A DNA stretch of 64,000 bases from Pyrenopolyporus hunteri (GCA_902806595.1 CADCXC010000003.1:1984001-2048000); one strand, 5' to 3'; positions 11,490-25,337 are shown, counted from the first letter of the stretch. The notes: generated by a model not told the origin, from the letters alone. Made by a program: numbers and translations.

Positions 11490-14400
11490 GGTGCTGCTGG
11501 TCGGTCTTTAATGGATTTCTCCGAATCTCTTAGATATGAAATATTCCCGTTATATGGAATGATATGATTGGCGGCTCGCGGAGTAAAATCTCTACGTAGC
11601 AAGCCCCAATGCGTATTGGCCTAATGTTTTTTGTTTTATTAAGACCGGTTAGATGCAAGATATCGATGCGAAGTATCACCAAAATTTCTTGCCGCAGATC
11701 GATACGATACGACCTGGCGATAAGATAAGAAATACATTTATCTTATCTTCACGTGTCTTCAATGGGCCGCCTGCGTACTCCCCTGCGTACCCCTCCAAAT
11801 CTTACGTACTGCTTTTCTGCTTTCTGCTTTTTTACGGTGACGGAATTCTTCCTAATGTTTTCACCCTCCAACCCTCTGACAAAGATTCGTCAGCCATTAG
11901 AACGAATAGAGCCAACTGCTATTCGCTTAGGAAGAGGCGAATTCTTAGGAAAACACGTTCGTGCGTATGCTGGTCGGCCTTGGCATTCGGGACTGTCGCA
12001 AGATGCCTTTACCATCTACCGTGCAAACTGGCGAAGTCTTACGCAAGTACCTATTTATCATGAAGATCTATGGGTACGGTAGGTCCCCTCTCTCTACGAA
12101 GTCCTTACTATCTCCAGCACAAGTAGGCAATGAGGGGGGAAGGGGGGGCTGTGCATAAAAAGATGATGTCGCATATTCTTTTCGACGAGGGATCGTAACT
12201 GGATCCCCGCGTCCCGAGATGATTCCTAACACTCACACATCGCCTACGTTGCATACCTGCGTAGTATGTAAAGGTAGGTCGGTTCTGCTTCTCGTACGGA
12301 TACGAGTCCAGTCCCCAACTCCTGTCACCATGTCAAATCCAGGGCAAATCGGCTGCAGTAGGCGGTTTATACGCCGCCCCAAGCTTTTTTTTCCCTCGAT
12401 CGATCGCCGACTTTCTTTGCCTAGTAGGCTTTCGTGAGGGATCCCGGCCAATGCGAGGGGTTCTAGGTAGGGCCAATCGGCAGCCATGTGAAGTTCTGGA
12501 ACCCGCCGATGCGGCCAAGCCCGCGAATTGGCTGCAATGGCCGGCTCGCTGCGCGCGCAGAGTCGCATAACTGGGCGCGAAGTTACCTAGGTAGTTATAG
12601 AATGAGGAATCAACCCCGAACACCCTCTCTTCTGAACCTAAGTCTCGAATCACGGAGCCATTCCCCTAAAATGGAACCCCGGCTAGAAGATCCAAGACCT
12701 ACTAGAATCTGCGAAGAAGAAGCTAAAATTCTTGCTTTGGGGGGGGAGAGAGGCCATCACCCCATGATCTTCGTACGTTTGCATACTACGTGCGCGGGAT
12801 GTTCTATCTCTTTCGTATCATTGTCCAGGCAGCGCTACCTACCTAGCTCACTAGTGTCGATGTCGCGCCCGCGGAAGATCTCGGATCCCGGATTCCTTCT
12901 TTGCCAATAGATTGAATGGGGGTATTGAGATCATGAAGTAGCTGGCTGGCTGATCGACCCAATAAAGCACCCGCGACGGGAGTCTAGTTCGGCCGACATT
13001 GCTTTATGAAGGAGGGGGGCGAAATCCTATGTAGGCCCGCGATACGATCTACAATCCTTTGAAAATCACCTAGATCTACCCGCGGCGCCCCGGATGAGCT
13101 TCCTTCGCCGTTCGTGTTATGTCTGCCTGTCTTAGCAGCGCGAGCTGAGCGAGATCCTGCCAACCAGCAGCCTCGGTTCGCGCGGAAGGCTGTTGCGGTG
13201 GTCAGACGACTTTACCGGCAGCTCTGATTAGAGTTGTCGAAGAGCCCGACCATACTAAGATAAACAGTGGACGAACCAAGGGGAGCGCGAGTCTGCTGAC
13301 GCGATCCGGGTATCTACCGTCGCTAGCGCTTTAGCTGCGGTAGATCCCCAACATGAGGCCTCAGTGGGTCTGAACGTACCGAGCAAAGGTGACCAGCGAA
13401 GGTGAGAAAAGCGCTAGCTACCTTGCGTACCGTACCGTACAGCTCGCTCTTCTGCGCCCAACGACGATCGTCCTAGATGTCAGTGGGGCGTGGAGTGTTG
13501 GTGTTGCCTGGTCAGGGAGTAGTGGGACGGACGTTGACTGGAGGAACCGAACTTGCCCTCGATCAATTTCTCGTCCATTCCAAAGAACGAGAAAGCATGC
13601 TAAAGAGAAAAGAGAAAGTAAAAACGAGGAGACGAGATATGCAAAGCAGCGCTGTAGGTCTAACGTACCTATGTACGTAAACCATGTATTGCAACTTCTT
13701 GGCTTAGGCTATCACTGACAGCTGCCTAGCTAGCCATAGCTGGGTAGATCGGATTAAACAGGTTATTCTGTAGACGCTGGCCCTGGTTCAGCTGCAGTAT
13801 GTATGTATTGTACTTCCTTGTGCTTATTCCGTCTCTCTCTGCCTCGGTGCTCTATGTAGGTAGGTACCTATCTTTCCATCTCACTTTTTCGCCCTCCTCC
13901 TCCTCGCTTAGTGTTTATCAATCTCTGCCCCTGTTTCCCGTATCTCATTACGTACATGTTGGCTTATCGAGACCCCTTGGTTCTTATACATGACATGCAA
14001 ATACGGTTATTACATGGTAATGCTTAGGGAGGCCATAGGGGGTGTACAGAGATGATCTGCGGGCTGAACTTGTTGACAATGGGATCATTCTTCCTCCCTG
14101 TTTGGGGACCGCGTGGGGGGTGGGGGTTCAAGCAAAAGACAAATGGGCGAAGCTCTACTTACAGTAACTACCTACCTTCATCTTTTCTTCTTTTTTTTCG
14201 CACGGCGAATATCTCCCTACTAGATAGGTAATGTACCGAGTCTAAATATATTTCTCATAAAGGCGTATATTGGGTATGCAACGTAGTATGTTATAACACA
14301 TAACACCAAGTCGGCCGCGAAATCATGTCGGCAACTTCAGTTACCTACCTCAACTCCGTAGGGACGGTACTTACTTACCTCATCCACCCACGCATTCGTA

Positions 14401-15491
14401 CGCGTTTTCAAGTTACTCTCGCCAGTTCGCAATCTACCGCGAGACGAGGTATCTACCGGTATGTAGTGTAAAGATGTGGCTGTGCCTGGGCTCCCTCCAT
14501 TACGGAACGGTATTTACTAACGATGGAGAGCGGGAGGGGAGATCTAGGGGGTGGGTGGGAAGGTTCCTTCCCGCCGCTCTACCAAGGCAGCTCAGAAGAC
14601 GGTGGTTGGCTGGCTGGCTGGTGGTGACGAGTGGTGTGTGTGGTGTATGGTGTGCTATGTATTGTACGGTTCGGACGATATTTGGTTTACATGCGTACCC
14701 ATAGGTGTAGACGTATGTACCGTACGTATAATCCACCCCGTCCTGAACATGGCTAAGCCAAGTTCGTCCCCATGCCTTAGGGGGCATGAGGCGCTATGGC
14801 GTGACGTCGGCCACCGGGAGATCTGCTTTGCGTTGCTGACAGCTGCTCACATGCGCCCCCCCAAACCATGTGTGAGGGTGTGGTAGAAACGGAGAGATAC
14901 AAGGCAGCGCGCGCACGAAATCACGAGATCAGAGTAACGAACTTATGCATGTCTTGGGAAATGGTTCTCTCTTCTTGTTCCATATGCATGTCTCTCTACA
15001 TATGTAGCGCGGAGAGAGTCATATGCCAAAAGCTACCTAACTACTATATACTAGCACAACGCAAAAAATCCCAAAGCACGCTCTGCCTCCACCCCCCAGG
15101 GCCCTCCCAAGCTTCTCTCTAATCGTATACACAAACAGCATTCCTCCCGTGCTTGACAGTAAACCACCCAATGTTGAAAGTGCAAAACAAAAATCCGTAC
15201 ATCCATATTTCGTTCATGTCCGCCGTAAAACCGTAAAACCCAGGATATCAGCATGCAGTGTATATAATACAAAGGTGATGAGGAAAAAGGGGGGCAAAAA
15301 TGAACAAGAACAATACCAGAACCAGAAATAATAACGGTGCGGGCAAAAATATTTACCAGAAGAGAAAATAATGTGTAGAAAGGTCGTAAACCTCTATGAT
15401 CCTATATGTTCCGGTCCTGTCATATTCGAACTCGCCACCTTTTTTTTTTGTTCAAGAGAAAAGAATAGGATATGTGTGCGAGGCATCCACA
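11490..15491. other. Intergenic region, 4 kb, no gene recognised
   Basis: This lies between the 5' end of NOP16 and the 3' end of the Zn2Cys6 factor gene. It contains scattered TAGGTACCTA-type palindromes (around 12585 and 13857), a TACCGTACCGTAC run near 13428-13440 and a T-rich tract near 14180-14200. The part next to 15491 is A-rich and is probably 3' untranslated sequence. Short frames look like chance. Confidence 0.45.
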
Positions 15492-18076
15492 TTAAAACAT
15501 GATCCACTCCACTTCAACACCGGGACCACCGATGCATTTGGTCCAGTTGAAGCAGCCGCGCCTCATGCCCAGCTTGCTTCCGGGGGTCATGGGAGGCTCG
15601 TAGAATTCGCCAGCCCAGAGCCGTTCTAGGACCTCGATCGCTGCAAGGTTGTTCATGTAGCCGCTGCGAGACATAATCTCGCGGCACTTGTTACGCACGA
15701 TGTTCTGCTGCAGCTCGTTTACGCATTCACTGCCAGCCACGAACAAGGGCCAAAGCAGAAACTTCTCGGCGCTACTGCCAGCTTCGAGCGAGGTGGCGTA
15801 GTAGACGACTTGGCTGACTAGGTTGCGGAGATTATTATTGGTTGAAGGTAGGTTGGGGGAAGCCAGACGCTCGGTGTAGAGTAAGGCCGCATAGCGGAAA
15901 GCTTCGGAAAGAGACTGGAGATCGCGAACTTGAGCTTGCGTTGCCGAATTAGGGAGAGAGGCAGCCACTCTCTGGGCATCGAATTCCCAGTTCCGAAGAG
16001 CGACATGCGCCTCCTTCCATTCGCGCCAGAATGTTGAACGCTGCTCGTCGTATTGCGGCGATGCGCAAAGCCCTGTGGACAGGATCTCTTCGTCATCGAG
16101 TTGCGATACGAAACCGTTACCGTCATAGCGATGGTGATTTATGCTGAAGAAATCCCCCATCGATGGGCTGGGTTGCTTGAATTGGTGTCCTAGAGGCGAA
16201 CCTAGGGGAGGAGAAGTCGATGGCGTTCCAACGTGGCCGGAAGGCGTTGAGAGAACACTCTGCGCTGGTAGGTGCTGGGATAGGATATTTAGGCGGCCGA
16301 GTTTGCTAATGGTTTTAAACAACTCCCTATCGCAGCCGACCAAGTTCTCAGCTCCGGGGGGTAGCAAGTTGGCGTCCGAGGGTAGGCCGTAGAAGGAATG
16401 GTTTAGCTGGGCTTCGCGGTCGTTAATGCTAGCCGAAATAGAGTCGAAGTAAGTAAAAATCGCTTCCATCCACGAAGATTCACTCGATCCTTGGTAAGGG
16501 GCAGCGCCTCGCATGCTCAGGATCTTCTTGACGCCTGCGAATTGTGTGTGGAATTTGGCGACCCCGGATTCGACCATGCGGTAATGGCAAAGAAGTAGTA
16601 TAGTGGCTAGAACAGAGTCGTGACATGATTTCATGGGATCGTTGAGCTGTTGGTTTAGGAGGTGAACGGCCAGGTTGCGGTGTTGGTGTTCTTCCGACAA
16701 GGAATGGTGGTCCGACTGAGCATCAGAGAGTCGCTCAGAGCCAGTGCTATCTGATCTAGCCCGTTGGCCAAGGCTTAGCCTTCTCTTCATCCTCAGGTTG
16801 CACGCGGATAGAGCACAAATAGCATGTTGTAAGCTGCGGCTGCCCGATGCCAGGCGCAGGATGTGGTCCCGGAATGGATTGTTCGGTCCATCTACGAGGA
16901 CCATGGATGGGCACATGATGTTTTCATAGTAGTCCATGAAGAAGGGCATCTTAGCGACGAGATCAGGGCTAATTTGGACTGGCTGGCTGTCATATGGGAA
17001 AGCCAAGCTCGCCGGAGCAGAGTCCAGAATGTGAGGCGTTACATCGTCATCCCTTGAAATCGTAGAGGCCCAGTGAGACCCGTCTGAAGAACGCGGGCTT
17101 GTGCTGTAGGGCTCCATCTCAGGGACGCCTGCGAGGAGTTGTCAGTGAGCCGAGGCGTTGGATTTCGGAACCATTGATCCTTACTCAGAGTATCGCTATC
17201 CGCGACCAGTCTATGAGCCATCTGAGGCCCGAAGGAGTCAGGGTGGGAGCCGAGGCTCGAGCTGGGTTCCGAAGGAGCATAGACTAGACCAGGACAGGAA
17301 GTAGGAGCCCGCTGGTCGATCATAATCGCAGAGGCGGGACTCTGAGGCATTGGTGAAGTGTGGCTCGCGTAGTTCTCGTACATGAGGTTCGGGCTATGCA
17401 CGAAGGGGATCTCCTCCCTAGGATAAGACTGGCCCAACCCATAGTCGACGTCGCTCAGGGAGTCCACAGACGACGACAGCGGCTCGCCCATTATAGGGTA
17501 ATGGCCCATCGAGCCGCCGAGCTTCTGATATCTGCGCTGGTCGTGAGCGCCCATGTTTCCGGCGTATGCTGGCAAGCCTCCCCAACCCCCTTGGGAAGTC
17601 GGCGGCGTTGTTTCGCCATGCGGGAATCTCGAGTATTCAGGGTAAGAACCGTACGGTGTCGCGGTGATGGTAGCAGCGCGGTCTCCGTCGTCTCGGCGAA
17701 CCTTTCGTAGCCCCTCCTCCGGGCCGTTCCACTGGGCGGTGGCCGCTGCGGAGCTCGCTGCTCTCGCCCGGCTCGCCGCCTTCTTCCCAACAGGCGCAAC
17801 CGGTGGTGATTTTGCTATGGGCAAGGAAAGTCCTCGTAGCTTGCCTCGACTCGCCACACCCACACCCCAGGTCAGTTGAGTCTTGTAACCGGAACATTCA
17901 TTCCCAATCTCGAGACATTGTGAGCAGTAGGGCCGCCGCCTATCGCACTTGGTGTTTCTCTTGATGCAGGTGAAGCAATCATCTGCAGCTCCTCCAGCGG
18001 GGGCCCGTCTCCGACGCTTGCGAGCAGCCTGGGCGTCCTTGGACGAATTAGACTGCGGAGGAAGTGAGACTGTCAT
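15492..18076 (-). CDS. Zn(II)2Cys6 fungal transcription factor, Moc3/Acr-2-like
   Basis: A fungal binuclear zinc cluster regulator. Exons are 18076-17185 and 17128-15492, with a 56-base intron whose phase-1 junction rebuilds a Ser, giving 842 residues. The cluster has six Cys at residues 34, 37, 44, 51, 54 and 61 with spacing CX2CX6CX6CX2CX6C. It is preceded by a basic patch (ARKRRRRAPAGG) that can act as nuclear signal and DNA contact. The stretch just after the cluster, LTWGVGVASRGKLRGLSLP, is very conserved in the group that includes fission yeast Moc3 and Neurospora Acr-2. The middle is disordered and rich in Ser and Pro. The second exon carries the long helical fungal-specific region beginning around FFMDYYENIMCPSMV. 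Targets cannot be inferred. It sits alone, flanked by gene-poor DNA on both sides. Confidence 0.9.
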
Positions 18077-18707
18077 GTTAAGATATGTACTATATCGAAA
18101 GTATGATACAATGTGAATCTAGCAAGGACGCATAAGGGGGGAGTTCTGGGCGGCAGCGGTCTCGACTCTGGTCTCGACGCAATATAGAATCTCTTGACTA
18201 AGGAAGAAGAAGGTGACTGGCGTGGATAAATAGAAGTTAATATGGAAAAGATGGGATCGACTGGGCAAGAGGTTATTGATATTGCATGAGAAGAAGCGGA
18301 CGGGGTGGAGCGAATGGGACGACCTGATATAAGTCGAGATGTCGGTCTCTACATATGTATATGAACGAGCACACACACTCGCAGGCATATACACACATAC
18401 CCTTTACAGAGCAGGGTATCTCATCGCGCGTTGTACTCCCCACCCGTCTTCAAGGGAGGTACTGGGTAGGTACAAGAGAGATGCGAGACCCTCGTCCATC
18501 ATCCTTGCTCAAAGGAGGCGATAATGTGCATGTAGCAGTTGCAGAACGGCCAAACCGCAGAGACGAGAAAAGAGAGCGAGAGGACATGGGCATGTTGGGT
18601 GGGGCCGGCTTGCGAGTTTGGGGGGCATGGGGCAGGATGTACTCGGGGCAAGGCAGTACCGTAGCTGTAGAGGCGTTGTGCGTAGAGGAGTAAGTACCAT
18701 AGGTGGT

Positions 18708-18770
18708 AGAGAGAGAGAGAGTATGTGTGTGTGTGTGAGAGAGAGAGTGAGTGAGCGAGAGTGAGAGGAC
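18708..18770. repeat. Mixed (GA)n/(GT)n microsatellite
   Basis: Runs of GA then GT then GA/GTGA lie about 650 bases upstream of the transcription factor start codon. It is a plain simple repeat that creates spurious Leu/Ser-rich frames on the opposite strand. Confidence 0.9.
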
Positions 18771-19645
18771 GTTGGAAGAGACACAGAGTCGAGATTGGGT
18801 GTGTGTACTTGGATCGAGGGGGGAGCGAATGAGGACCTGGACAGACGGAGTGGGTCCTCCAACTTTGCGAGATCAGCGGGATATACCCTCTGTTGTACCA
18901 TAGTACCCAGCAGGGACGAGGGGCGTTAGAGGAGAACGGCGACAAGGGTGCAAGGGGTGGTCGAGGGTGCAGGGGTATGGCAGTGATCCCTGTAAGCTCT
19001 TTGTGCATGCAGACGGGGGGGTTGAGGGAGCATCATTTACAGGGACCCCGTTAAGTACCATGTAGCTGTCGCCATTCTTTAGACTACTGTAGGGACAAGG
19101 GTACCAAGCCGAACGGCGAGTCCTAACGACATCAGGCATAGGGGACTTATGGGACCTAATGGTACTTCTGGTGAGTCCGGGGGGTTAGAAGGGGGCATGG
19201 AGGGGCGGAAGGGCGGGCAAAGGAGAGACCGGTTAGACTGGTGCTAGATTTAGAGGTACGCTGATATGTTCCTCCTTATTGTAGCTTAAGCAGTTCTATT
19301 TTACGGCTACTTTACGCTATTTTACACTATTTTGCTTGTGATCTAACCTTGCGAATTACCTAAGAACTACTGTACCTCCATACAATGATAGCGCCAGAAA
19401 GGAGGTCAAGAATATAGTGAGGACCCGGGTGTGATTTGATTTGATTTCATTTGATGATGATGTTGTTGTTGTTTCTTTTTTTTCTTTTTTTGCTTCTTCG
19501 CTAAAGCCGAACGTAAGCTCGGTTAGCAAAGGGCTTCTTCGTCCACCGTATGCAGCATAGGAGGAATTAACAAAGTAGGTAAGGAGGATGACGAGGAGAG
19601 TGGCTGAATTCTGCATACTTACCCACGGAAATACATACAATACAC

Positions 19646-19681
19646 AGGTATGTAAGGTAGGTAAATAGGTAGGTAGGTAGA
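19646..19681. repeat. TAGG-type simple repeat
   Basis: A short run of GGTA/TAGG units (aggtaggt repeated). It is the same unit that builds the intergenic CCTAGG and GGTACC palindromes elsewhere in the window. Confidence 0.8.
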
Positions 19682-20310
19682 GAATTGTTGCTTGTGCTAC
19701 TAACGGATCATGTTGCACAAACACAGGGAGCTAGGGGGAAAGCAGACCTCGGTAAGCTTGCGGGATGCTTGCGGGATGCGTGCGGGAGTCTCTGTTGGTG
19801 AGGGACCTACGTAGGGACCTACAGGTACGAGGGAGGTCGGTGGTGAGCGCGGGATACGTTGGAAAATAGACCGTAGTAGGTAACTTTCGTACGGAACCAT
19901 ACAATACAAGGGGAAAATGTACGAGAGGGAAACAGTGAGAATCCGCAAAGCGCCATCATTCGATTACCTGTTCTTGGCTAGTGGGTAACTGACCCTCTCG
20001 GTTCTCCAGACTTAGAGACTAATCTGGTAATTGGAAAACGGACTTTCGCATCCTAAACTCTCTTTTCTGTAAGCTTAAGTTATTATTAGGTTTTTGGTTT
20101 GATAGAAGGGGTCTTGCGCCGCTTCCGCTGTCTTGTGCCGACAGGTGATACACTTACACAGCTCCGGCCGACTTAGCAAGCCATTATTACAGACCTTCTA
20201 TTAGATCCAACGCGACGGTCCATCCTAGGTATTTGCATTGGTGGGGGATACGTTACAAGCCCTGCCCGGAGGACGTGTGCCTGGACGCGCCGGCCACAAT
20301 ACCGAGCAGC

Positions 20311-20358
20311 TTGTGTGTATGTGTGTGTGTGTGTGCGTGTATGTGTGTGCGTGTGTGC
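20311..20358. repeat. (TG)n microsatellite with TATG interruptions
   Basis: Alternating TG dinucleotides over about 48 bases, interrupted by TATG and TGCG. Alternating purine-pyrimidine runs of this kind can adopt left-handed DNA, but nothing here shows a function. Confidence 0.9.
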
Positions 20359-20465
20359 TAACATTAGAACCCCAGGTTGTTACGGAAGGATTCTCGATCG
20401 GAGGTGCCTTGTTACCGTCCCATTTCTTGCCCAATACGCAGCGACCAAGGAATGGTTCTCCTACT

Positions 20466-20535
20466 TCACTAACCCAGTAAAACCCAGTAAAACACACCAA
20501 ACCCCAGCAGAACCCAGCAAAGCCTAGTAAAACCT
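20466..20535 (+). repeat. Imperfect tandem repeat of about 10-11 bases
   Basis: Successive copies of a unit close to AACCCAGTAA and AACCCAGCAA follow one another with small changes over about 70 bases. They end at a CCTACCTAGG palindrome. It resembles a small decayed minisatellite. Confidence 0.7.
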
Positions 20536-20960
20536 ACCTAGGTACGCTATATCGTGGTAGCATTAAACCCGCTAGTAATTACACGCAGAACTCCCTCGCT
20601 CGCCGGCTCTTTAATTACGTAGGTGGCCTTAACCAGTGTTACTCACATAGAATATAATATACGGGCTATTTTATCTATTAATGCTACCGTATAAGGCATC
20701 CATCCCTGGAAGCTTGCTAAGGACTATGTAAAGTCAGATCTTGCTGTTGAGGATTTTGAGGCGGGGAGTTTCAGGTGAGGGAGCAGAGCCACTATAAGAC
20801 ATTTGCTCCGGGCGCATTACAAATAATTCCTTGGTTTAGAGACCCCCCTCTATTAGCCTAGACCGAGATCCACTACGGGCTCCTACAACCTACAACCTGT
20901 GGATGTTTTCTCTCTCTGTAGCTATTTTATTCTCTTGGTATTCTCACGAGGATCACTACT

Positions 20961-20997
20961 ATCTACCTAGGTAGGTAGGTAGGTATGTAGGTACGTA
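20961..20997. repeat. TAGG-type repeat and palindrome
   Basis: A CTACCTAGGTAG palindrome runs directly into three more TAGG units and a GTAGGTAC end. This is a clear example of palindrome and tandem repeat grading into one another. Confidence 0.8.
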
Positions 20998-23900
20998 AGA
21001 CGGCGCTTCGGAATCATCACCAGCGTCTAAAATCAGAATTGTAAATGTTTTTCCAACTGGATATCCCGACTCGTTGCAAACGCTTCCGGCGCTCCAGCGT
21101 TCGTGACCAACGAGCTTCACAAGTCTTGGCATGCTCATAAGTTGCTTACTGTATGTAACCCATAGAAACAGGTCGGGTAATGTGACGACTCCAAATTCTC
21201 AGTAATTCGAACTACCTATGCAACCTCTGGCCGAGGACGACATTATCAAGAAGCTTATTACCTAGCGATTTCCTTACCTCAAGTCCAACTACGCACGTAT
21301 GTAGGTTATTAAGATCTGCCGGGGTTCCACACCCTCAGTCGCATATACTAAATGTGCCTTAGGCAGTTCCACCTCTAGATACCCAATCCAAATGGGTTCT
21401 TTTGGGCTAAGAAGTACGGAGCTAGGCGGTCGCTGCGAAATCCACCTAGGTAAGTGACCGCGGCGACGTCCGCTATGTTACCCGCGTAACGTCGCGTCTC
21501 CTCAACTTGCTCTATGAACATCCCGCCCTTTTCTCCGCGTAGTGCATAGCACTCGAACATTTAGATTATGGGATATGGGGGGAGCGGGTCGGCGTGGTGG
21601 GACACATATGGCAGACGGCGGAAAAGACGGGGGAGAGAGACCAGATAAGATAGTTATGTGGGTTGCTCTACAGTTGGGCAGAATCCGAACTTGAGTAATA
21701 AACGAGCGGGCGAACCAAAGTTTCTATTACTATGACAGAGTGCTCCCCTCGCTTGGAAGCGCAGCTCGGTTTGACGTCTTTGGATAACGCTAGGGTACCA
21801 TTGCTGATCAAATCCGAGTGCTTTTCTTCGTAAGACATATCTAAGACTGTGGAAGATGTCATTTGGTAAAGACTGTCTGGCAATTAACCCTAGCTTCTCA
21901 GCTGACCTCTCAAGTGGCAGAAATGTTTTGCGTGTGAGCATGATTTTACTCAACCCCTATATCCTGTTAATTTACGAGATAGACTTGGAGGAATTTACAT
22001 TGGCTGCCGGAGAGATAGCCTTTATTGAAGTCAGACTACGAACAAGGCTGCGGCGCTACTGCACATGATAGGTTCGTAGCCAACTTCGGGCATCGTCATG
22101 TGTATGTTATAACCATAATCTGGGGTGTGTAGTTCATTTTCTTATAGAACCAGATGAATGGCTGAAGATTAATGAAAATATAGCTATGTGCAACCTGTTC
22201 ATGGTATAGGATGACGAGAGACAAAAACAAGGCCTGAAGCGCTAGACGCAGGATTCTAATTGTAATCAAATGGGTCGTTCTGTGGCTCCGTGCCACATAA
22301 CTAGGTACCTAACTATGCATACCTACCTACGTACCATGACCTTGTCGCATTGAAGAGGTTCGCCATAGCGGACAATCATCACGCATCACGAGATATCCCG
22401 AGTATTCTCGCGCCGACTCCCACACGCAGTACCTATCTAGGAGGTACCATCCCAATGCGGCATCAATTCATCGAACGCGATTCGCTCAGTTATAGGGAAC
22501 ACCGTTGGGAAAATCGAGCCAGTCGGGCTGCCGATCCGGTGTCGTCATGCAATAGAAAGGCCTGGGGCCGAGGGATCGTGCCTCCAAAAGCGCTGTTTCT
22601 CTGAAGTTATTCACCATTCACTTTTCTGCCAGTGTGTACACGAGTACTACAGTAACACTATGGGCGGGAATCAACCATATACATGGTTAGGCGGGTTTAT
22701 TAGAGATGGGGAATCTTAGCCTACCTTATGTATGTGACGGCGGGTTGCGCTCGAGTTGGTTAGCCTCGACGTCTGGCTATTGGTTGGCTTCTCTGACTTG
22801 GCGGAGACTTATAGTAGCTTAACACGACGCCCAGACTTAGACATGGGATCTTCCCTACGACGGTCTCTGCTTCTCTATTTTCTATCAGGCTTCTATCGTT
22901 ATCTTGAAATCCCCGTCATTTTGTTCTTTGCAGCTCCCCCTTTCGGACGGCACCGATCGATTCTGTTGAGGTCGACTTTCGTATCTACTAGCCGGACACG
23001 CATGTACGCACGTCACTAGATTGATATCGGCTTCCTAGCGCGAGGTTTGCTTTACTGTAAATAATATGTAACATTCGATCATGTCCGTAAGCAAATCACG
23101 ATCGTCATCGCAGCGCTGCCACTTGCGAACCGTTCGAGGAATTGGAAGGTATCGGGCCTACATGCCGCTGCGCGGTCCCCAAAGGCCGCTAAAGATTTGG
23201 GGATTCGGGGTAGGTGAAGTGGGAGTACCTACAAGGGGGGGAGGGGGGAGATCTTCAAGATCCTCGGAATAAATAGCTACCTTTCAACCTCCTCCTTAAG
23301 CTCGCCCTACATAACCTACCTACCCAGCCTGTATGAGTTGGAGTTTGTTTGTTCCTCGACGGATCTCGTGAACCCAAACAGGAAGACATAATCGTGGAAT
23401 TATCCATGTTTCGACATGCGAGTTAAAGGTCCTTGGGATCGGAATAGCGCAATTTGGTCTATCACGAGCTTACTATGTGGCATGTTTGCGGCGGGCCTAC
23501 CAGAGCCCTGGCATGTGTGTACGGTACACTAACGAGAGAGGCCATATCCGCCCCACGGATGATGCTGGGTGTATCATGCTTGGCATGGGACATCAACAAC
23601 TTGCTTATCAGCATCACAAGAGAAAAAAGAAAATAAAAGAAGATAGAAGAAAAGCTTCGGCTCTACCACTGCATGTAATTAAGAGACGACCATATCTGCG
23701 GCTCTAGACGGAAACTCTAGCCCCTTGAAGGGCGGACTCTCGATAATAATGTGGGGCGTGTAGACCTGTATGGAAGAAAGCTTGATATCTACGTGCTCCC
23801 TATATATGCAGCTAACTGATACCCATGAAAACATTACACAGGTATACTAGTAGTAAAGGTCTCGTCTAAATCTTGCTTTATGCCCGAGGTCTACTTGAAA

Positions 23901-24634
23901 GTTGAGTGTATAGTATCTAGGTACGTAGAAGAAAAAAGACAGGTCGTTTTTCTCGACTCATGTCGTTGGCATTCTAGGCTGGTTGCTAGCATTTGGGGGC
24001 AAAGACTAGAAATCCCACCCACGACGGCTTCGATGGCGCGCTCGCCAAAGCTCGGATGTTATGGTCCTGGCTGTGACTTGTACGGTATATAGGAGCATAT
24101 TTAGAAAATTCCCAACTGCCAGCGCTCCGTAAGGAAGATTCCTTGAGCCTTCTTACGAGTCCTCATATTGGTGCTACGCTACAAACACAGGCGCAATGCC
24201 AATGCCAAGATGGACTGTCGCATAATTGGCATCAAGGCCTGCCGACGTAGTTGACAATTCACCCAAGTCAGTCTCGGCTGTTTCTGTGTAGGTATGTATA
24301 AGTCGTGTAGGTGGTAGCCATGTATGTAAGCTATATGTGTGCGTATGTACGTATGTGGTGTGTATGTGGTATGTATGTACGTATGTGCACATGTAGGTGT
24401 ATAGGGCGTCTTGACGCAGGTCAAGCAACAACACCCCCCCAGCTGACTCCAGTGTTCCCAATGGCTCGTGTCTGTTGTGAACCTACGCATTGTAACCAAG
24501 CAGAGCAGACTGCAGTGTGACTTCAGCATGCTACAATCCAATCATTCCCCTAATGTTCTCGAAGCCTTCCAATTCGAGCCCTCTTGGCCGTTAAGTCGAC
24601 CATCCAGCCCGCATCTGAGTTATTCTCTCTTTTC

Positions 24635-24880
24635 TCAACTCATTCTCCCTCCTACCGTCCTCGTGAGGATTTCATGAATCCCGAGTCTGAGAGAAAGCCG
24701 TCCTTGACCGCCCACCCGGTACTTAGCATCCGCGAGTGACATCATCTCCCGATCCCCCAAGACAAAATCGATTAACGTCTGGTTCTGATTTTCGTATCCA
24801 CGCCTATCGGCGAAGTCGCGGGAGATTTCTTTCGAGACAAGGTCCAGTTCGCAGGGTCCCGTGGCTCGCCTAAACCCATC
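24635..24880 (-). pseudogene. Possible relic of a cation diffusion facilitator (CDF) N-terminal region
   Basis: The minus-strand frame contains DLVSKEISRDFADRRGYENQ and then NQTLIDFVLGDREMMSLADA. Fungal CDF metal transporters often have a soluble stretch of this style ('DR..Y.xQN..ID.fl.gD...') before their first membrane helix. Here the frame ends soon after, with no membrane segments. An upstream open frame (24884-25072, minus) followed by a GTAAGT donor joins it only in the wrong phase. I read it as a possible decayed fragment. A chance resemblance is quite possible, because the match rests on a short, loosely conserved block recalled by eye. Confidence 0.22.
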
Positions 24881-25337
24881 CACTTACATACCCGTGCCTC
24901 CATAGGTAATATGGTATTGTATCGTATTGTACATGCTACGCCGACCGAGGCACTTACCACATGTCAACCGGGAATCGAGCAAAGTATTGCCTATTAGTTG
25001 CGACCGCGGCAGATCCATAGCAAAGGCTCCCTCTGCCTGCGCTACGCTCCCATGTTCTTTCATTATCGTCATTGGAGTTATGGTTAGAGCCTGGCGGGAA
25101 CTATGACGGACGCAAGCGGTGCCGCCCGTTCATTGGATGCACCTAACTGATTTGACATCGGTCTGTAGGGTAGCCAATTTCTCTTATCTTTCCGTTCTGT
25201 TTTAATTGGCTGTTTTGAAGAAATAATGTGTAATTGTTCAGGGCTCTTGTGTACCGAGTGGAGAAAAGGAGCGGGGAGAAATTCGACAGCCCACTAACGC
25301 ACCTAGCTACCTCAGTTGTTACATGTAGGTACCTGTC

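Larger units (their letters stand above)
18077..20600. other. Upstream region of the Zn2Cys6 gene with microsatellites
   Basis: This should hold the promoter and leader of the transcription factor gene. It includes GA/GT-rich simple repeats (18708-18770), a GAT/GTT-rich run near 19436-19475, a TAGG run (19646-19681), a TG/TATG tract (20311-20358) and the tandem AACCCAGYAA-like repeat at about 20466-20535. The open frames reported from these repeats are low-complexity artefacts. Confidence 0.5.

Noticed and set aside
18499..19008. Long minus-strand frames rich in Leu and Ser
   Set aside because: They are produced by the GA/GT microsatellite and show no conserved protein text.
24174..24541. 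Minus-strand frames of about 95-120 codons with Tyr/Thr/His repeats
   Set aside because: They are translations of GTAT/GTGT simple repeats.
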